This document shows, one piece after another, positions 1 through 11,032 of a DNA stretch of 64,000 nt. The notes under the pieces were generated by a model. The model made no database searches. It had not been told where the DNA came from and saw only the letters and a program-made list of their open reading frames with translations. Position numbers and translations under genes: made by a program. Source of the DNA: Hyalella azteca (taxonomy: Eukaryota; Arthropoda; Malacostraca; Amphipoda; Hyalellidae); assembly GCF_000764305.2 (NCBI RefSeq), contig NW_025947110.1, forward strand, positions 58,461 to 122,460. The letters run 5' to 3'. Numbering within the stretch: position 1 is the stretch's first letter; the number at the start of each line of letters is the position of its first letter.

Positions 1-1550
1 ATGCTCCAAATCACCAGATGACTAACTATAAAATTAACACTCAAACTAATCTTAGAAATAGTTTGAAGTACTTGACCTGTGAGCCCATCTCCGCTATCAG
101 ACACTTTTTCATAGATATGATATAGATGAAATGATAGTTTAATGAGAGTTTTTAATAGATTACCAGAGAAAATGTGCCACTTAACCAACATTTTCAAATG
201 TTGATTGGGTATAAAACTACCAGAAATATTTACTTTCTGAGCTATAACAAGAACCTAGGTGCAGAGAGTGTGTAAATATCAGAAGATCTTTGGCAACACA
301 TAAGCATCAAAATACATGTCTTTTGAAGATCTTCCCAACACCTGTCTCTTATACACATCTAGATNTTTTACGGTACTGGCAACATTTTGGCCTAAATACA
401 AGATCTTGCCAACAAAATTCCCAAACTCTGTCTAGTGGAAAAGAGCTAATTGATCATATTTAGTGCCATGCACTAAATATGCTAAATGACAAATATTAAC
501 ATTTCTGGAATATTTCTACCTTCTACGCTATAAATAGAGCTTTCACACCATTTCTGGGACTGCTAGATTCCCAATAAATGAATCAGCTCCTATCTTATCT
601 AATTGTAAGAAAAAGTACGCACTGCACCATCCGGAAGTGAGATTCCAAATCTATTGAAAATATGCCACTTAGGAGCAACAAGGTTTGTGGAATAAGTATG
701 AAAATTCCATCTTGATTATTGTCTAAACAGGACAACTAAAATGTAGGATTTCATGTTTAATGATTGATGCCCAGCACTTCTATTTGGGAACAGCGGAGAA
801 AAATGGATTCAGGATTTGTACTGGTCAGTATTTAGAAAAAAAAAATTACACGACTTTTCCATGACTTTCCATGACCATCAATATAATTTTCAAAGACTTG
901 TATAAGACAGGTTTACCATGACAAAGACTAACCATGCATATTCTATCATCTCCTACAGTTGCAAAATTAATAAACATATATAATAGCAAACGTGTAAATG
1001 CATAGCTCTTCATGACTCTTTCAAAGGTGGCATGGCTATTCAAAGCTGCTTCCCCATATTTGACAGTTGACACATCGAAGTCTTTTGAGCACAATGTACA
1101 TATTATTAACAAAAAAATGCCTTTAAAGTGACTTTAAATGTATGAATCCCATCATGACCACACCTTGTTTTCATGATGGGATAAACTACAAATCTTTCAC
1201 GAAGTATGGGCACATCATGCTGCCATGTAAACATTTGACAAGACTGTGACACACACCTTGTTTAGGTCATGCCAAGTTTGATTTCACAATAAATAAATTT
1301 GATCCACATTCCACACTGAGATTTAATGATGGAAAGTCATTTCAAAATTAAAGCACCTAGGTACTGATATGCACCCAGATATGAATTTTTACATGTTTTT
1401 GTCATATTATGTCAATATTGTCTTAATAACTTCACTTCAAATTCTGAATGATTTTGTCTCCCATCGCAAGTTTTCAAATGTCTTGCATCTTTTAGAAAAA
1501 GTTCGTTATTTAGAAGAGGCAATTAGTGCATTATATAAAGCATTGCGTGC
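1..1550. other. no gene recognised; AT-rich non-coding
   Basis: AT-rich sequence with only short open frames that match nothing I recognise. It lies downstream (in gene orientation) of the Spinster first exon and could be part of that gene's first intron. It contains one adapter relic and an N at 342-365. Confidence 0.5.
342..365. other. truncated Tn5 mosaic-end adapter relic next to an N
   Basis: The 19-base Tn5 mosaic end CTGTCTCTTATACACATCT is followed by AGAT and then an N. It matches the first half of the complete adapter palindromes at 13505, 28847 and 44289. It is a sequencing-library residue, not genomic DNA. Confidence 0.93.
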
Positions 1551-1554
1551 TTAG

Positions 1555-1699
1555 GCATGTACCATGAGGTGTATTAAATAATTTAATTTAATTTAATAAT
1601 CTAATTCCTATTTACTTTTTAAATTTAATTCTACAGTCTACACTCTACACTTTAGAATGAAATTTAATTTGATTATTTAATACACCACATGGTACATGC
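1555..1699. mobile_element. small palindromic MITE-like element
   Basis: The ends are inverted copies of each other over about 40 bases, starting GCATGTACCAT at 1555 and closing with ATGGTACATGC at 1699, with few mismatches. The arms continue as GTGTATTAAATAAT and its complement. It has no coding capacity. The superfamily is not assignable. Confidence 0.65.
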
Positions 1700-1894
1700 T
1701 GTAGAATTAAATTATATTAAAAAATATTTGGCAATGCCAAATATTGGCAAAAAGGTTGGCAATGCCAATGCTGCATCTGGAACCGGAAGTACATCTGTTG
1801 CTTGTTTGCTGTCACTGTGTGAGCATGTATGAGATTTTGCTCTTGCAAAAATCATGCGAGAGCAAAATGCAAGAGCAAAATGAGAGAGCAAAAT

Positions 1895-1925
1895 GTTGAA
1901 CATGATGTATTGCATCATGTTCAAC
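1895..1925. repeat. perfect hairpin, 13-bp stem and 5-base loop
   Basis: GTTGAACATGATG is followed by TATTG and then by its exact reverse complement. It sits in a stretch with repeated 'agagcaaaatg' motifs just left of the MITE at 1951. Function unknown. Confidence 0.6.
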
Positions 1926-1950
1926 TTTATTTGTGGCGTAATTTGTTGTC

Positions 1951-2914
1951 AGGGTACACGCAGTATATTCCGACATCGTGGGTAACTCCAACACTTCTCA
2001 AATTTTTTCCTTTATATTAAGCTTTTTCTTAGTTCCATGCATTTGTTGATGGTTGAAATAGTGATATCATACTTTTGCGTGCCATACTATTGCCAAAACA
2101 CTAGGTCTGGGCCGTCTGGTGGGAAAATGTTGAGATCCAAAGAGAGAGTGCGCATCACCCCGTGAGAACATCGAAAAATGTGTCAAAGTTGATAGTTGAC
2201 CTTGCTCTACCAAATAGTGATAAACTGTTTGTGTAGAAAGAATATTATGGTTTGAGACTTTTAAATGTCTGTGAATATATTAGGAATCCTTTAAGTATAC
2301 TTGTATTTGCTGATTTCAAGTGGTAAATAAATTAATAGATGATTAAGTTAAGACATGGATTTAGACACATAAAAACTAATTCTGACACAGCTTGGAATTA
2401 GACACACACAGCTCGTTTCCAGCTGTGTGCAAAAATTAAAATTTTCTTAATTAAAAGCTTAGTAGCTCTCAATTAAAAGCCTAATTATGTACTATGTAGT
2501 GTTACTAGTGTTCAATATTCAATACCATGTTCTAATTCCAAGCTGTGTCGTATTCCAATACAGCTCACACAGCGATCAGAATTTGAACACAAGAGTGTTG
2601 GCATTACGAATTAGTAGAGTTTGAAGCGTGGCCGGAATTAGTCTCACAAAATTCCCAATTTAGTCACACTCAGTGTCAGAATATATATATATAGATTTGG
2701 TAGATTTGCATTCGAAAGGCCTTTAAATAAATATGGAAACATTTTGTGACGTTTCATTGTTGCTGGCGTGTAGTGCAGTGTTTTGAGAGTGATGTATTGT
2801 AAAGCAAACAGAACTTGAGTTGCACATATGGTGTATTTTTTATAACCATTTATTTTTTGCTACGTCCTTAAACTCAGTTTAAGTTAAAGTGTCAGAATAT
2901 ACCGCATTTACCCT
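1951..2914 (+). mobile_element. MITE family 1 (AGGGTAAACGCGG ends), copy A
   Basis: A non-autonomous DNA transposon of about 964 bp. The left end reads AGGGTACACGCAGTATATTC and the right end GAATATACCGCATTTACCCT, which are terminal inverted repeats of each other. A second, inverted copy lies at 14918-15836 and a terminal fragment at 63255-63413. The interior carries palindromic 'cacagctcg/agctgtgt' motifs and has no open reading frame of note. No convincing target-site duplication is visible, so the superfamily is left open. Confidence 0.75.
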
Positions 2915-3208
2915 AATTAATATATGTTAATTTGTTGTGTTTGACTTGGAGATGAATTGCTATTGAATTAATATTTAATCTACCTAATTGAAATCTTGAA
3001 CAGTGTGGAATTCTGTATAGTTAATATATTCTCATGTTAATATATGAAAACGTATCGAAAAATCAACCCTACCACCGCGTTACACCACCTCACCTTCCAC
3101 TGCAGTGAAATCATATAAACTGAGCTCATTGGAAACTGCCTGCCGCTCTTCCGAAATCGCGCGTGGTTTGAAATCCAATCCCGTGTTGCCAACGCCGNTC
3201 ATACTCAC

Positions 3209-3389
3209 CAGCAACAGTATATCGGTCCATATAATTTATCAAGTTCACATAACACAGAATAATAACTGTAAAAATCTGTCTGCGTGTTATAATTATATTC
3301 GGAACGGGCGATACGACGGAAGCGGGTGGAGTCGAGGATCTCATTAGCCGCTGTTCACTGTTATTGCTTATTAAACCGTCGTCTGCCAT
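3209..3389 (-). CDS. spin: Spinster/SPNS-type MFS transporter, first coding exon only
   Basis: Spinster proteins are major-facilitator transporters of late endosomes and lysosomes that export sphingoid and lysophospholipid cargo. The exon codes for a 60-residue N-terminus starting MADDGLISNN, then a polar tail, then RRQIFTVIILCYVNLINYMD followed by RYTVAG, which matches the start of the first transmembrane helix in this family. It ends in phase 1 at a strong donor (GTGAGTATG on the minus strand). The ATG is the only plausible start in this frame. Downstream exons are not recognisable in 1-3208, so they are probably off the left edge. An N sits 11 bases into the intron at 3198. The assignment rests on the TM1 signature alone. 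Confidence 0.75.
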
Positions 3390-3740
3390 TTTGACTTGAG
3401 TACTGTCACAATATTGATTCAGCTGATTAAATGTAACAAATGAAGAACTATTTAATTGAATAGATGAAGTAGAAACTAAATTTTCTACTTAAATAGTGGT
3501 TTTTGCCTACGCCGGCTACACACACCACCCGACAGAGGAGTTGATGGTCAACTACACCTATGTCAAAACTCAAAACATTACGCTCACTTCAACTGCCACG
3601 AGCAAAATGTTTTCTCCCTAGATATAGCCAAAATTACCTTAAATATATTTTGAACAGTATTTGAGATTTCGAAATGTAACAAATAATTAACTACGAAGTC
3701 ATACGCGAAAACTTCTCACACAAATTCAATTCGTCATGAT
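3390..3740 (-). promoter_or_regulatory. 5' flank of the Spinster-like gene
   Basis: This is the region immediately upstream of the ATG at 3389 and must hold the 5' UTR and probably the promoter. No TATA box or initiator can be placed with confidence. Confidence 0.25.
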
Positions 3741-3744
3741 AAAT

Positions 3745-3780
3745 AACGTTTTTAAGTCCAACTCTATCGTCAGTTTTAAA
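3745..3780 (-). mobile_element. relic of a Penelope-like element 3' end
   Basis: On the minus strand the bases read AACTGACGATAGAGTTGGAC then TTAAAAACGTTA. This is a decayed copy of the terminal motif that closes both Penelope-like fragments at 60.6 and 61.9 kb (CTGACGATGGAGCTGG and AAACGTTTT). Confidence 0.5.
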
Positions 3781-3853
3781 TTGCCATGACGGAATTCACA
3801 CGAGAGATTAAATAAATTATTTTACATATAAAAAGCCAACGGCAAGTGATCGC

Positions 3854-4000
3854 TAGTAAACAAAATTTTCGAATTTGAAAGTGAATTTTTAGGAAATTTG
3901 CCATTCATCTCATTTCATGTACTTGTNTAGTAAACAAATTTTTCGAATTTGAAAGTGAATTTTTAGGAAATTTGCCATTCATCTCATTTCATGTACTTGT
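3854..4000. repeat. 73-bp direct duplication flanking an N (probable assembly artefact)
   Basis: Bases 3854-3926 and 3928-4000 are nearly identical 73-mers separated only by the N at 3927. This is the pattern left when two contig ends overlap but are joined without merging. Confidence 0.85.
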
Positions 4001-4132
4001 ATGTACATTCAGTTATACAACGCATCTGACCTCTCTTACTCTCCCAAATATGTTTAAATATCTCTCAAACTAATGAAAGTCTAGTTCGAACGTAAAACTG
4101 CAAATGCATTTACTAGGCTAAGGATGTGATGT

Positions 4133-4770
4133 TTGGGGCGTCATAATTATTTTGATTTTGCCTTCGTTTCCAAGTTATACCTTCGTATGGGCCAAAATAT
4201 TCGAAGTTTCATCGTTTCATCGAATCATATTCGACGTTTCATCGTTGACGCTCCGAGTATGAACGCGTTCAAGAACAGATTAGATAAAGCTAAGGAAAAA
4301 TATATGTTCAGACTTGAAATTCCTAGCATAATATCGAACCCGGTGAAAGTCTAGTAACTATTTGAGTCTATTTCAAACTATCGTCAGTCTGGAAAAGATC
4401 CGGCCTAAGGCAGGGTGGCCCAGTGGTTAAAGTTCAGAGTACCAAGATTGGAGCAGGGAGGTGCGGGTCCGATCCCAGCTCTGTGCAACAGTTTCTGGTC
4501 AGAATAGGCAAGGAGGCCGGGCTGTTAAGCACAGCAGAATTGTAGCAGTGAGTTGCGAGTTCGAGACCACTAAATGCTGTGAATGTTCTGCGATGTCAAG
4601 AATCGGCGACAGGCCTACGGCCTACTAAACGCTGAAACCGCTATTATTATTATTATTAAAGGACACGATTCTAGATCTTCTGTGAACAAGTCACAAAAAG
4701 TACAATAATCGGCGACAGGTCACATCAGGCCTACTCTTCAGCGCCGACATCATTATGTTAAGTTATGTTA
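4133..4770 (+). mobile_element. LINE 3' end (RT C-terminus and 3' UTR), interrupted by a SINE
   Basis: The open frame to 4354 ends with the tail MNAFKNRLDKAKEKYMFRLE, which resembles the C-terminus of CR1/Jockey-type LINE polymerases. The same tail and 3' UTR (tctgtgaacaag...ggcgacagg...caggcctac...cagcgccga...ttatgttatg) recur at 6850-7100. Here the 3' UTR is split by a SINE at 4404-4659. The copy is 5'-truncated. Confidence 0.7.
4404..4659 (+). mobile_element. tRNA-derived SINE, copy 1, nested in a LINE 3' UTR
   Basis: The head reads ggcccagtggttaaagttc and carries a B-box-like GGTGCGGGTCCGATCCC, as in tRNA-derived SINEs. The 3' tail (aatcggcgacaggcctac, ...cgctgaaaccgctatt) resembles the LINE 3' end, and the element closes with ATT repeats. 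The LINE 3' UTR resumes directly after it. Confidence 0.75.
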
Positions 4771-4773
4771 AAT

Positions 4774-5022
4774 TAGGAAGGCCAAGTGGTTAAAGTTCGG
4801 AGGAGGACGATAGGAGCCGAGAGGTGCGTGTTCGATCCCAGCCCTGTGCGCCAGTTTCTGGTCAGAATCTGCAAGGAGGCCGGGCGGTAAAGCAAAGAAA
4901 ATTTGAAGCAGTGAGTTGCGAGTTCAAACCCGCTACATGCTGCGGATGTTCTGCAAATGTTAAGAATTGGCGATAGGCCTACGGGCTAATAAACGCTGAA
5001 ACCGCTATATTATATTATTATT
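4774..5022 (+). mobile_element. tRNA-derived SINE, copy 2
   Basis: It is collinear with copy 1: a head 'aggccaagtggttaaagttc', a B-box GTGTTCGATCCC, the body 'ctggtcagaatctgcaaggaggccgggcgg' in part, and the tail 'cgctgaaaccgctat' followed by TAT/ATT repeats. It starts immediately after the LINE 3' end. Confidence 0.75.
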
Positions 5023-5888
5023 GCATATTAAAATTCATTGTGAGCCTTATATATGTCTTCTTTCCAGCTGTACGGCTTTGAACGAAACTTACCGCCAAAC
5101 TGAACACTAAGGCGAAATTAAAATAAATGGTCTTGACCTAAAAATCACCGTTATGACCTAATAAACAAATGCGCAAAGTTTCATCGAACTACCTTTATCA
5201 GTTTGGAACAAATTTTAGGTTCACTGCAAATATGACAATCGACCACAAAAATACCGGTCGTTTCTCCGTACAGCCGTATAACTCGCAAAAAAAAGCAAAA
5301 TCGAGAAAAAAATAGTAAAAACATCACTATTAGATGGATAGGAATTCCTATTCAAAGTTTCATTAAAATCTGTGCGGTAGGATGGAAGATATATTAGATT
5401 CACTAAAAATTTTGTCCCGTACCTATTACCGTATAACTGACAAACGAAGGCATCATCGAAAAAATTGTCATGACCTAAACATCACCATTAGGTTCTACTG
5501 ATCACGTACACGCAAAGTCCCATTTTGCTGTGTTCACTAGTTTGGGAGATATTTTAGGCTTACTTAACCTTGGAGACCCGGCCGTAGAAGTGTCCGAGAG
5601 TGCGCATCTGCTGTCAATCAAAAATATAGTATCCTTATCGGTCATCATCAGAAAAAATTCATCAAGCTGTGTCACTTCCATAGAGTGTAATTTAAATAAA
5701 ATTATATGTACTTTCAAATCTCTCTTCCCGGCTCTATATTTAACTATTTCAACCACTACCTTACATCGTAATCAATCATAGTTCCACTCCATTCTTAAAC
5801 CAACCATTCGTCCTCTACCAGGACCAAAAATAGCAAAAGTACACTGATCTTTGTTCTTTGCACTGATACACGACAATGACTCGTCTAC

Positions 5889-6130
5889 CATCACGTTCCT
5901 CACTCGTCTACATCAACACACGACACTTACGTGCCCATTTACTCCCTCACGTTCGGGGGTGACGTTCCTCACTCGTCTACACCAACACACCACACTTACG
6001 TGCCCATTAATTTACTCTCCCTCACGTTCCTCACTCGTCTACACCAACACACGACACTCACGTGCCCATTTGCTCTCCCTCACTAGTCTACACCAACAAA
6101 CGATATTTACGTGCCCATTTGCTCTCTCCT
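5889..6130. repeat. tandem repeat, about four units of 60-70 bp
   Basis: The units share 'cactcgtctacaccaacacac' and 'cttacgtgcccatt'. The open frame across this region is only the translation of the repeat and is not a gene. It lies directly upstream of the LINE fragment at 6136. Confidence 0.7.
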
Positions 6131-6135
6131 AAGCA

Positions 6136-7100
6136 ATGGGATGGCGGTTCGCTCCACTCGGACGTTTTCTTAGTCAGCATTTTCATTCGTCACAAATATT
6201 TTCTGTAAATGTTAACGATTGGACTCGCCTGCTGGACGAAAGGGAGCCAGTGGATGATGCATTGTACCTCGATTTTGCCAAAGCATTTGACAGTGTTCCG
6301 CATGAGCGGCTGTTTCGTAAAGTGAAGTCTTTGGGAATTGAGGGAAACGTACTCCAATGGATCAGAGATTTTCTAGAAGGTAGACGACAACTTGTCAGTA
6401 TTAACGGAACCGTGTCAGACTGGGCATCAGTGCGCAGTGGCGTGCCACAAGGAAGCGTTCTTAATAAGCCAATTTTGTTCGTTGTTTTTATAAACGATTT
6501 GCCAGAAGCAGTCTCCAGCGTGTGCTCCATGTATGCAGATGACACTAAAGTTTATAATACAGTGAAGGATGCGTCAAATAAAGAGCAATTACAAGATGAT
6601 CTTGACAGTTTAGTTAACTGGGCTGATACGAGGCAGCTGCGGTTTAACGCTGACAAGTGTAAAGTACTTCACCTCGGGAAGAACAATGAACAGCAAGATT
6701 ACAGTATGAGAAGACATGGTTGCAACTAGAGAGTATTGATTGAAAAGTCTAGTGTGGAAAAAGATCTAGGAGTTTATGTAGACAAGGAGCTGAAATTTTC
6801 TAAGCATGTTGAAACGTAAGCTAACACATCCAACAAACTTCTTGGACTAATCAGACGCTCACAAGAACAGACTAGATAAAGCTATGGAAAAATATATGTT
6901 CAGATTTGAAATGCCTAGCACCATATCGAACCCGGTGGAAGTCTAGTAGCTGCTTGCAACTATCGTCAGTGATGAAAAGATCCGGGCAAATGAAACGATA
7001 TTAGATCTTCTGTGAACAAGGCACAAAAAGTAAAAGAATCGGCGACAGGCCACATCAGGCCTACACTTCAGCGCCGAGATCAATATGTTATGTTATGTTT
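6136..7100 (+). mobile_element. LINE reverse transcriptase fragment with internal deletion
   Basis: From about 6190 the frame encodes a non-LTR reverse transcriptase core: ALYLDFAKAFDSVPHERL, then SGVPQGSVLNKPILFVVFIN, then the catalytic box YADD, then RLRFNADKCKVLHLG-like sequence. A stop follows at 6729. A shifted frame continues with VEKDLGVYVDKELKFSKHVE before a deletion joins to the C-terminal tail seen at 4133. The 3' UTR ends near 7100. It resembles CR1/Jockey-clade elements. It is 5'-truncated, frameshifted and dead. Confidence 0.82.
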
Positions 7101-7261
7101 AGTCACTAGTCCAAATTTTAAACATATATATTATAGCCACTCATCATATCTGTCTTAATAACAGTATTAAATATATTATATATCTCTCCTCTCTTACCAG
7201 CATATAGGTCAATGGCTGATCCATTCAATTTTTTTCTCTTCATTTAACACCTACTTCAGGC

Positions 7262-7444
7262 ATGATCATGCATAGCGGTATAGGTTTTTATTCGCTTCGA
7301 CGTCGAGTCACCGACATGTGGAACGGACTCCTTGTTGGTTGGCATTGGACGTGTACGAACGCATTCAAGCACAGACTAAGTAAAGTTATGCAGAGAGATA
7401 CGTATCGATTAGAAGTGCCTCCCACCACACAAATTGGAGGGTGA
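7262..7444 (+). mobile_element. second LINE C-terminal tail fragment
   Basis: The frame contains SLRRRVTDMWNGL and NAFKHRLSKVMQRDTYRLEV, which matches the C-terminal tail of this LINE type but differs from the copies at 4133 and 6136, so it belongs to another subfamily or an older copy. Confidence 0.55.
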
Positions 7445-7735
7445 TCAGCAGCTTCTTAGCTTCAACGCTATTTTGGAATAGACAATCAGAGGCCAGCTCT
7501 CAGATTTTCTGGGGACAAGCCAAGAACATTGCAAGAATCGGTCAAGAGGCCAAACTTGGCCAATTCTTCAACGTCGACAATAATATTAAACAAAATATAT
7601 TCCACATAATTAATCTAATGAGACAAACTCTACTTTCGTTCAATGGTTCTCATAGGGTGTCAATGTATAAACGCACCTCACCTACCACGTCCATCACATA
7701 AGCATATTTTATTAGCTCGCTGGCTCAGCTCACAT

Positions 7736-8215
7736 TTTTACAACACTTCTCTTTAACTTCACTTCTTGTTTGTATGTCTGTCTGTCTGTCTGCTACAAAT
7801 CTTATAATCGAAATTTAACACACTTCTACTTATCCTATCGATCTGAAATTTTGCACACTTTTGTAAAGTTGGAGACAATGCAAGAATCAAATGACAAAAT
7901 AGATGATTTTAGAAATGAATTTTTTTCGATATTAAAAAATTTGAAAAATAATTTTGTCACATACTAATCTTATAACATACTTGCCCCACTTTTACCTGTC
8001 CAATTGATCTGAAATTTTGCACACATGTGTGAAATTGCAGACAATGCATGAATAAATTGATAGAATAAATAATTTTTTAAAAAAATTAATTTTTTCAATA
8101 TTCGAAAATTAAATGAGAAATTAATTGTACATCTTTAACATTGGAGAAATGGATTCTTTAGAAGTGTTCATCTGGATTCTTTAGAAGTGTTGTCTTTAAA
8201 TGTAATTTTTAAACG
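7736..8215 (+). repeat. interspersed repeat family 2, left copy beside the A/B satellite
   Basis: It starts with acaacacttctctttaactt, then a TGTC-rich track and 'ctgctacaaatcttataatc', with two internal units carrying 'gatctgaaattttgcacac' and 'gacaatgcatgaat'. It ends with 'agtgttgtcttta' and 'aatttttaaacgtatatta'. The ends share ACAACACTTCT as a short subterminal inverted repeat. Other copies lie at 10528-11032, 19149-19640 (inverted) and 21041-22262. No coding capacity. Confidence 0.7.
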
Positions 8216-10527
8216 TATATTATTATATTCTAAGGTATAATATATTTAAGTCTGCTATCGTTTGAGCGTGTTCACAAGCAGAAATTGCTTGTGTTCAGTT
8301 CATGACTATAGTAATATGCCCGGTCACTTTTTTATTTATTCTGGGGGATGATATATTTAAGTCTCCTATCGTTTAATCGTGTTCACAAGCAGAAATAGCT
8401 TGTGTTTAGTTCAAGACTTTAGTAATATGCCCAGTAAGTTTTTATTTATTCTAGGCTGTAATATTTTTAAATCTCGTATCGTTTGATCGCGTTAATTAGA
8501 AGACATTGTTTGGGTTCAGTTTAGGGTTATAGTAATAAGCTCAGTATGATTTTTTATAATATAAGTTATAATATATTTAAGTCTCCTATCATTTGACCGT
8601 GTTCACAAGCAGAAATTGCTCGTGTTCAGTTCAAGACTATAGTAATATGCCCAGTAATTTTTCATTTATTCTAGAGTATAAATATATAAGTTTGCTATCG
8701 ATTGATCGCGTAAACTAGAATATATCGCTTGTGTTCAGTTTAAGATTATATTAATAAGTTCAGTAACATTTATTATATTCTAAGGTATAATATATTTCAT
8801 TTAACGTCTGATCGAGTTCACAAGCAGAAATTGCTTATGTTCAGTTGAAGACTATAGTAATATGCCTAGTAATTTTTTAATTCTTTTAAGGTATAATATA
8901 TTTAAGTCTCCTATCGTTGGACCGCGTTAACTAGAAGTCGTTTGTGTTCAGTTTAAGATTATAGTAATAAGCTCAGTAAAATTTTTTATATTCTAAGTTA
9001 TAATATATATAAGTCTCCTATCGTTTGATCGTGTTCACAAGCAGAAATTGCTTGTGTTCAGTTCAAGACTTTAGTAATATGCCCAGTAATTTTTTGTTAT
9101 TCTAGGGCATATTATATTTAAGTCTCCTATCGTTTGATCGCGTTAAGTGGAAGATTTCGCTTGTGTTCAGTTTAAGATTATAGTAATAAGCTCAGTAACT
9201 TTTTTATGTTTTAAGGTATAATATATTTAAGTCTCCTCACGTTTGCTCGTGTTCACAAGCAGTAATTGCTTATGTTCAGTTCAAGACTATAGTAATATGC
9301 CCAGTAATTTTTTATTTATTCTATGGTATAAATATAAAAGTCTGCTATCGATTGATCGCGTTAACTAGAAGATATCGCTTCTGTTCAGTTTAAGATTATA
9401 GTAATAAGCTCAGTGACTTTTTTTTAGATTATAAAGTATAATATATTTAAGTCTCCCATCGTTTGATCGTGTTCACAAGCAGAAATTGCTAGTGTTTAGT
9501 TTAAGACTATAGTAATAAGCCCGGTAATTATTAATTTATTCTAGGGAATAATATATATAAGTCTCCTATTGTTGATCGCGTTAACTAGAAAATATCGCTT
9601 ATGTACAGTTTAAGATTAGAGTAATAAGCTCAGTAACTTTTTTTATATTTTAAGGTATAATATATTTAAGTCTCCTATCGTTTGATTGTGTTCACAAGCA
9701 GAAATTGCTTGTGTTCAGTTCAAGACTATAATAATATGCCCGGTAATTTCTAACATATTCCAGGGAATAATATATTTATATCTTCTATCGTTTGATCGCG
9801 TTAACTAAAAAATATCGCTTATGTTCAGTTCAAGATTATAGTAATAAGCTCAGTAACTTCTTTATAATCTAAGGTAGAATATATTCAAGTCTCTATCGTT
9901 TGATCGTGTTCACAAGCAGAAATTGCTTGTGTCCAGTTCAAGACTATAGTAATAAGCCCGGTAATTATTAATTTATTCTAGGGAATAATATATATAAGTC
10001 TCCTAGTGTTTGATCGCGCTAACTAGAAAATATCGCTTATGTTCAGTTTAAGATTAGAGTAATATATATTATATTAGAGTAATATAATATAAATAACTTT
10101 TTTATATTCTAAGGTATAATATATTTAAGTCTCCTATCGTTTGATTGTGTTCACAAGCAGAAATTGCTTGTGTTCAGTTCAAGACTATAATAATATGCCC
10201 GGTTATTTCTAACATATTCCAGGGAATAATATATTTATGTCTCCTATCGTTTGATCGCGTTAACTAAAAAATATCGCTTATGTTCAGTTTAAGATTATAT
10301 TAATAAGCTCAGTAACTTTTTTATAATCTAAGGTAAAATATATTCAAGTTTCTATCGTTTGATCGTGTTCACAAGCAGAAATTGCTTGTGTTCAGTCAAA
10401 GACTAGTAATTTTTCATTTATTCTAGGGTATAATACATATAAGTTTCCTGTCGTTTGATCGCGTTAACTAGAAGAAATCGTTTGTGTTCAGTTCAAGATT
10501 ATAGTAATAAGTTCAGTACCTTTCTTA
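8216..10527 (+). repeat. A/B satellite array, about 21 monomers of ~110 bp
   Basis: Two monomer types alternate almost strictly. Type A carries 'gatcgtgttcacaagcagaa', 'caagactatagtaatatgcc'. Type B carries 'gatcgcgttaactagaaga', 'aagattatagtaataagctc'. Both share 'taatatatttaagtctccta' and 'gtgttcagtt'. The higher-order repeat is therefore an A+B dimer of about 220 bp. The array begins and ends abruptly at the borders of repeat family 2. Confidence 0.85.
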
Positions 10528-11032
10528 AAAGACTGCTCTTTAACTTCACTTCTTGTTTGTTTGTCTGTCTGTCTGCTACAAATCTTGTAATCGATATTTT
10601 ACACACTTTTACCAGTCCAATCGATCTGAAATTTGGCACACTTGCGTAAAGTTGGAGACAATGCATGATTCAATTGACAGAATAAATAATTTTATAAATA
10701 AAAAAAAACATTTTTTTTTCATTATTAAAAAGAAATTAAAAAATAATTTCGTCTGCTACAAATCTTAAAATCCATATATGACACAATTGAACTGTCCAAT
10801 TGATTTGAAATTTTGCACAATTGCAAAGTCAGAGAAAATGCATGAATCAATTGACAGAATAAATAATTTTGAAAATTTACAAAATTTTGTTATCATGAAA
10901 AAATTTTGAAAAATGATTTTTCTTTTAAATATTTGAAAATAAAATTAGAAATTTATTGTACATGTGTAACATCCAAGACATTAGATTGTTCAGAAGTGTT
11001 GTCTTTAAAAAGTAATTTTTAAACGCGTATTA
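10528..11032 (+). repeat. repeat family 2, right copy beside the satellite
   Basis: It has the same features as 7736-8215, in the same orientation: 'taacttcacttcttgtttgt', two internal 'gatctgaaatttt' units, and the end 'agtgttgtctttaaaaagta' plus 'aacgcgtatta'. Together the two copies bracket the A/B array. Confidence 0.7.

Noticed and set aside
4404..4490. Functional tRNA gene
   Set aside because: The B-box-like segment belongs to a SINE head; no full cloverleaf or intact A box could be drawn, and the same head recurs in three SINE copies.
5851..6132. Open frame of 93 codons with repeated LHQHTTLTCP
   Set aside because: It is the translation of the 60-70-bp tandem repeat at 5889-6130.
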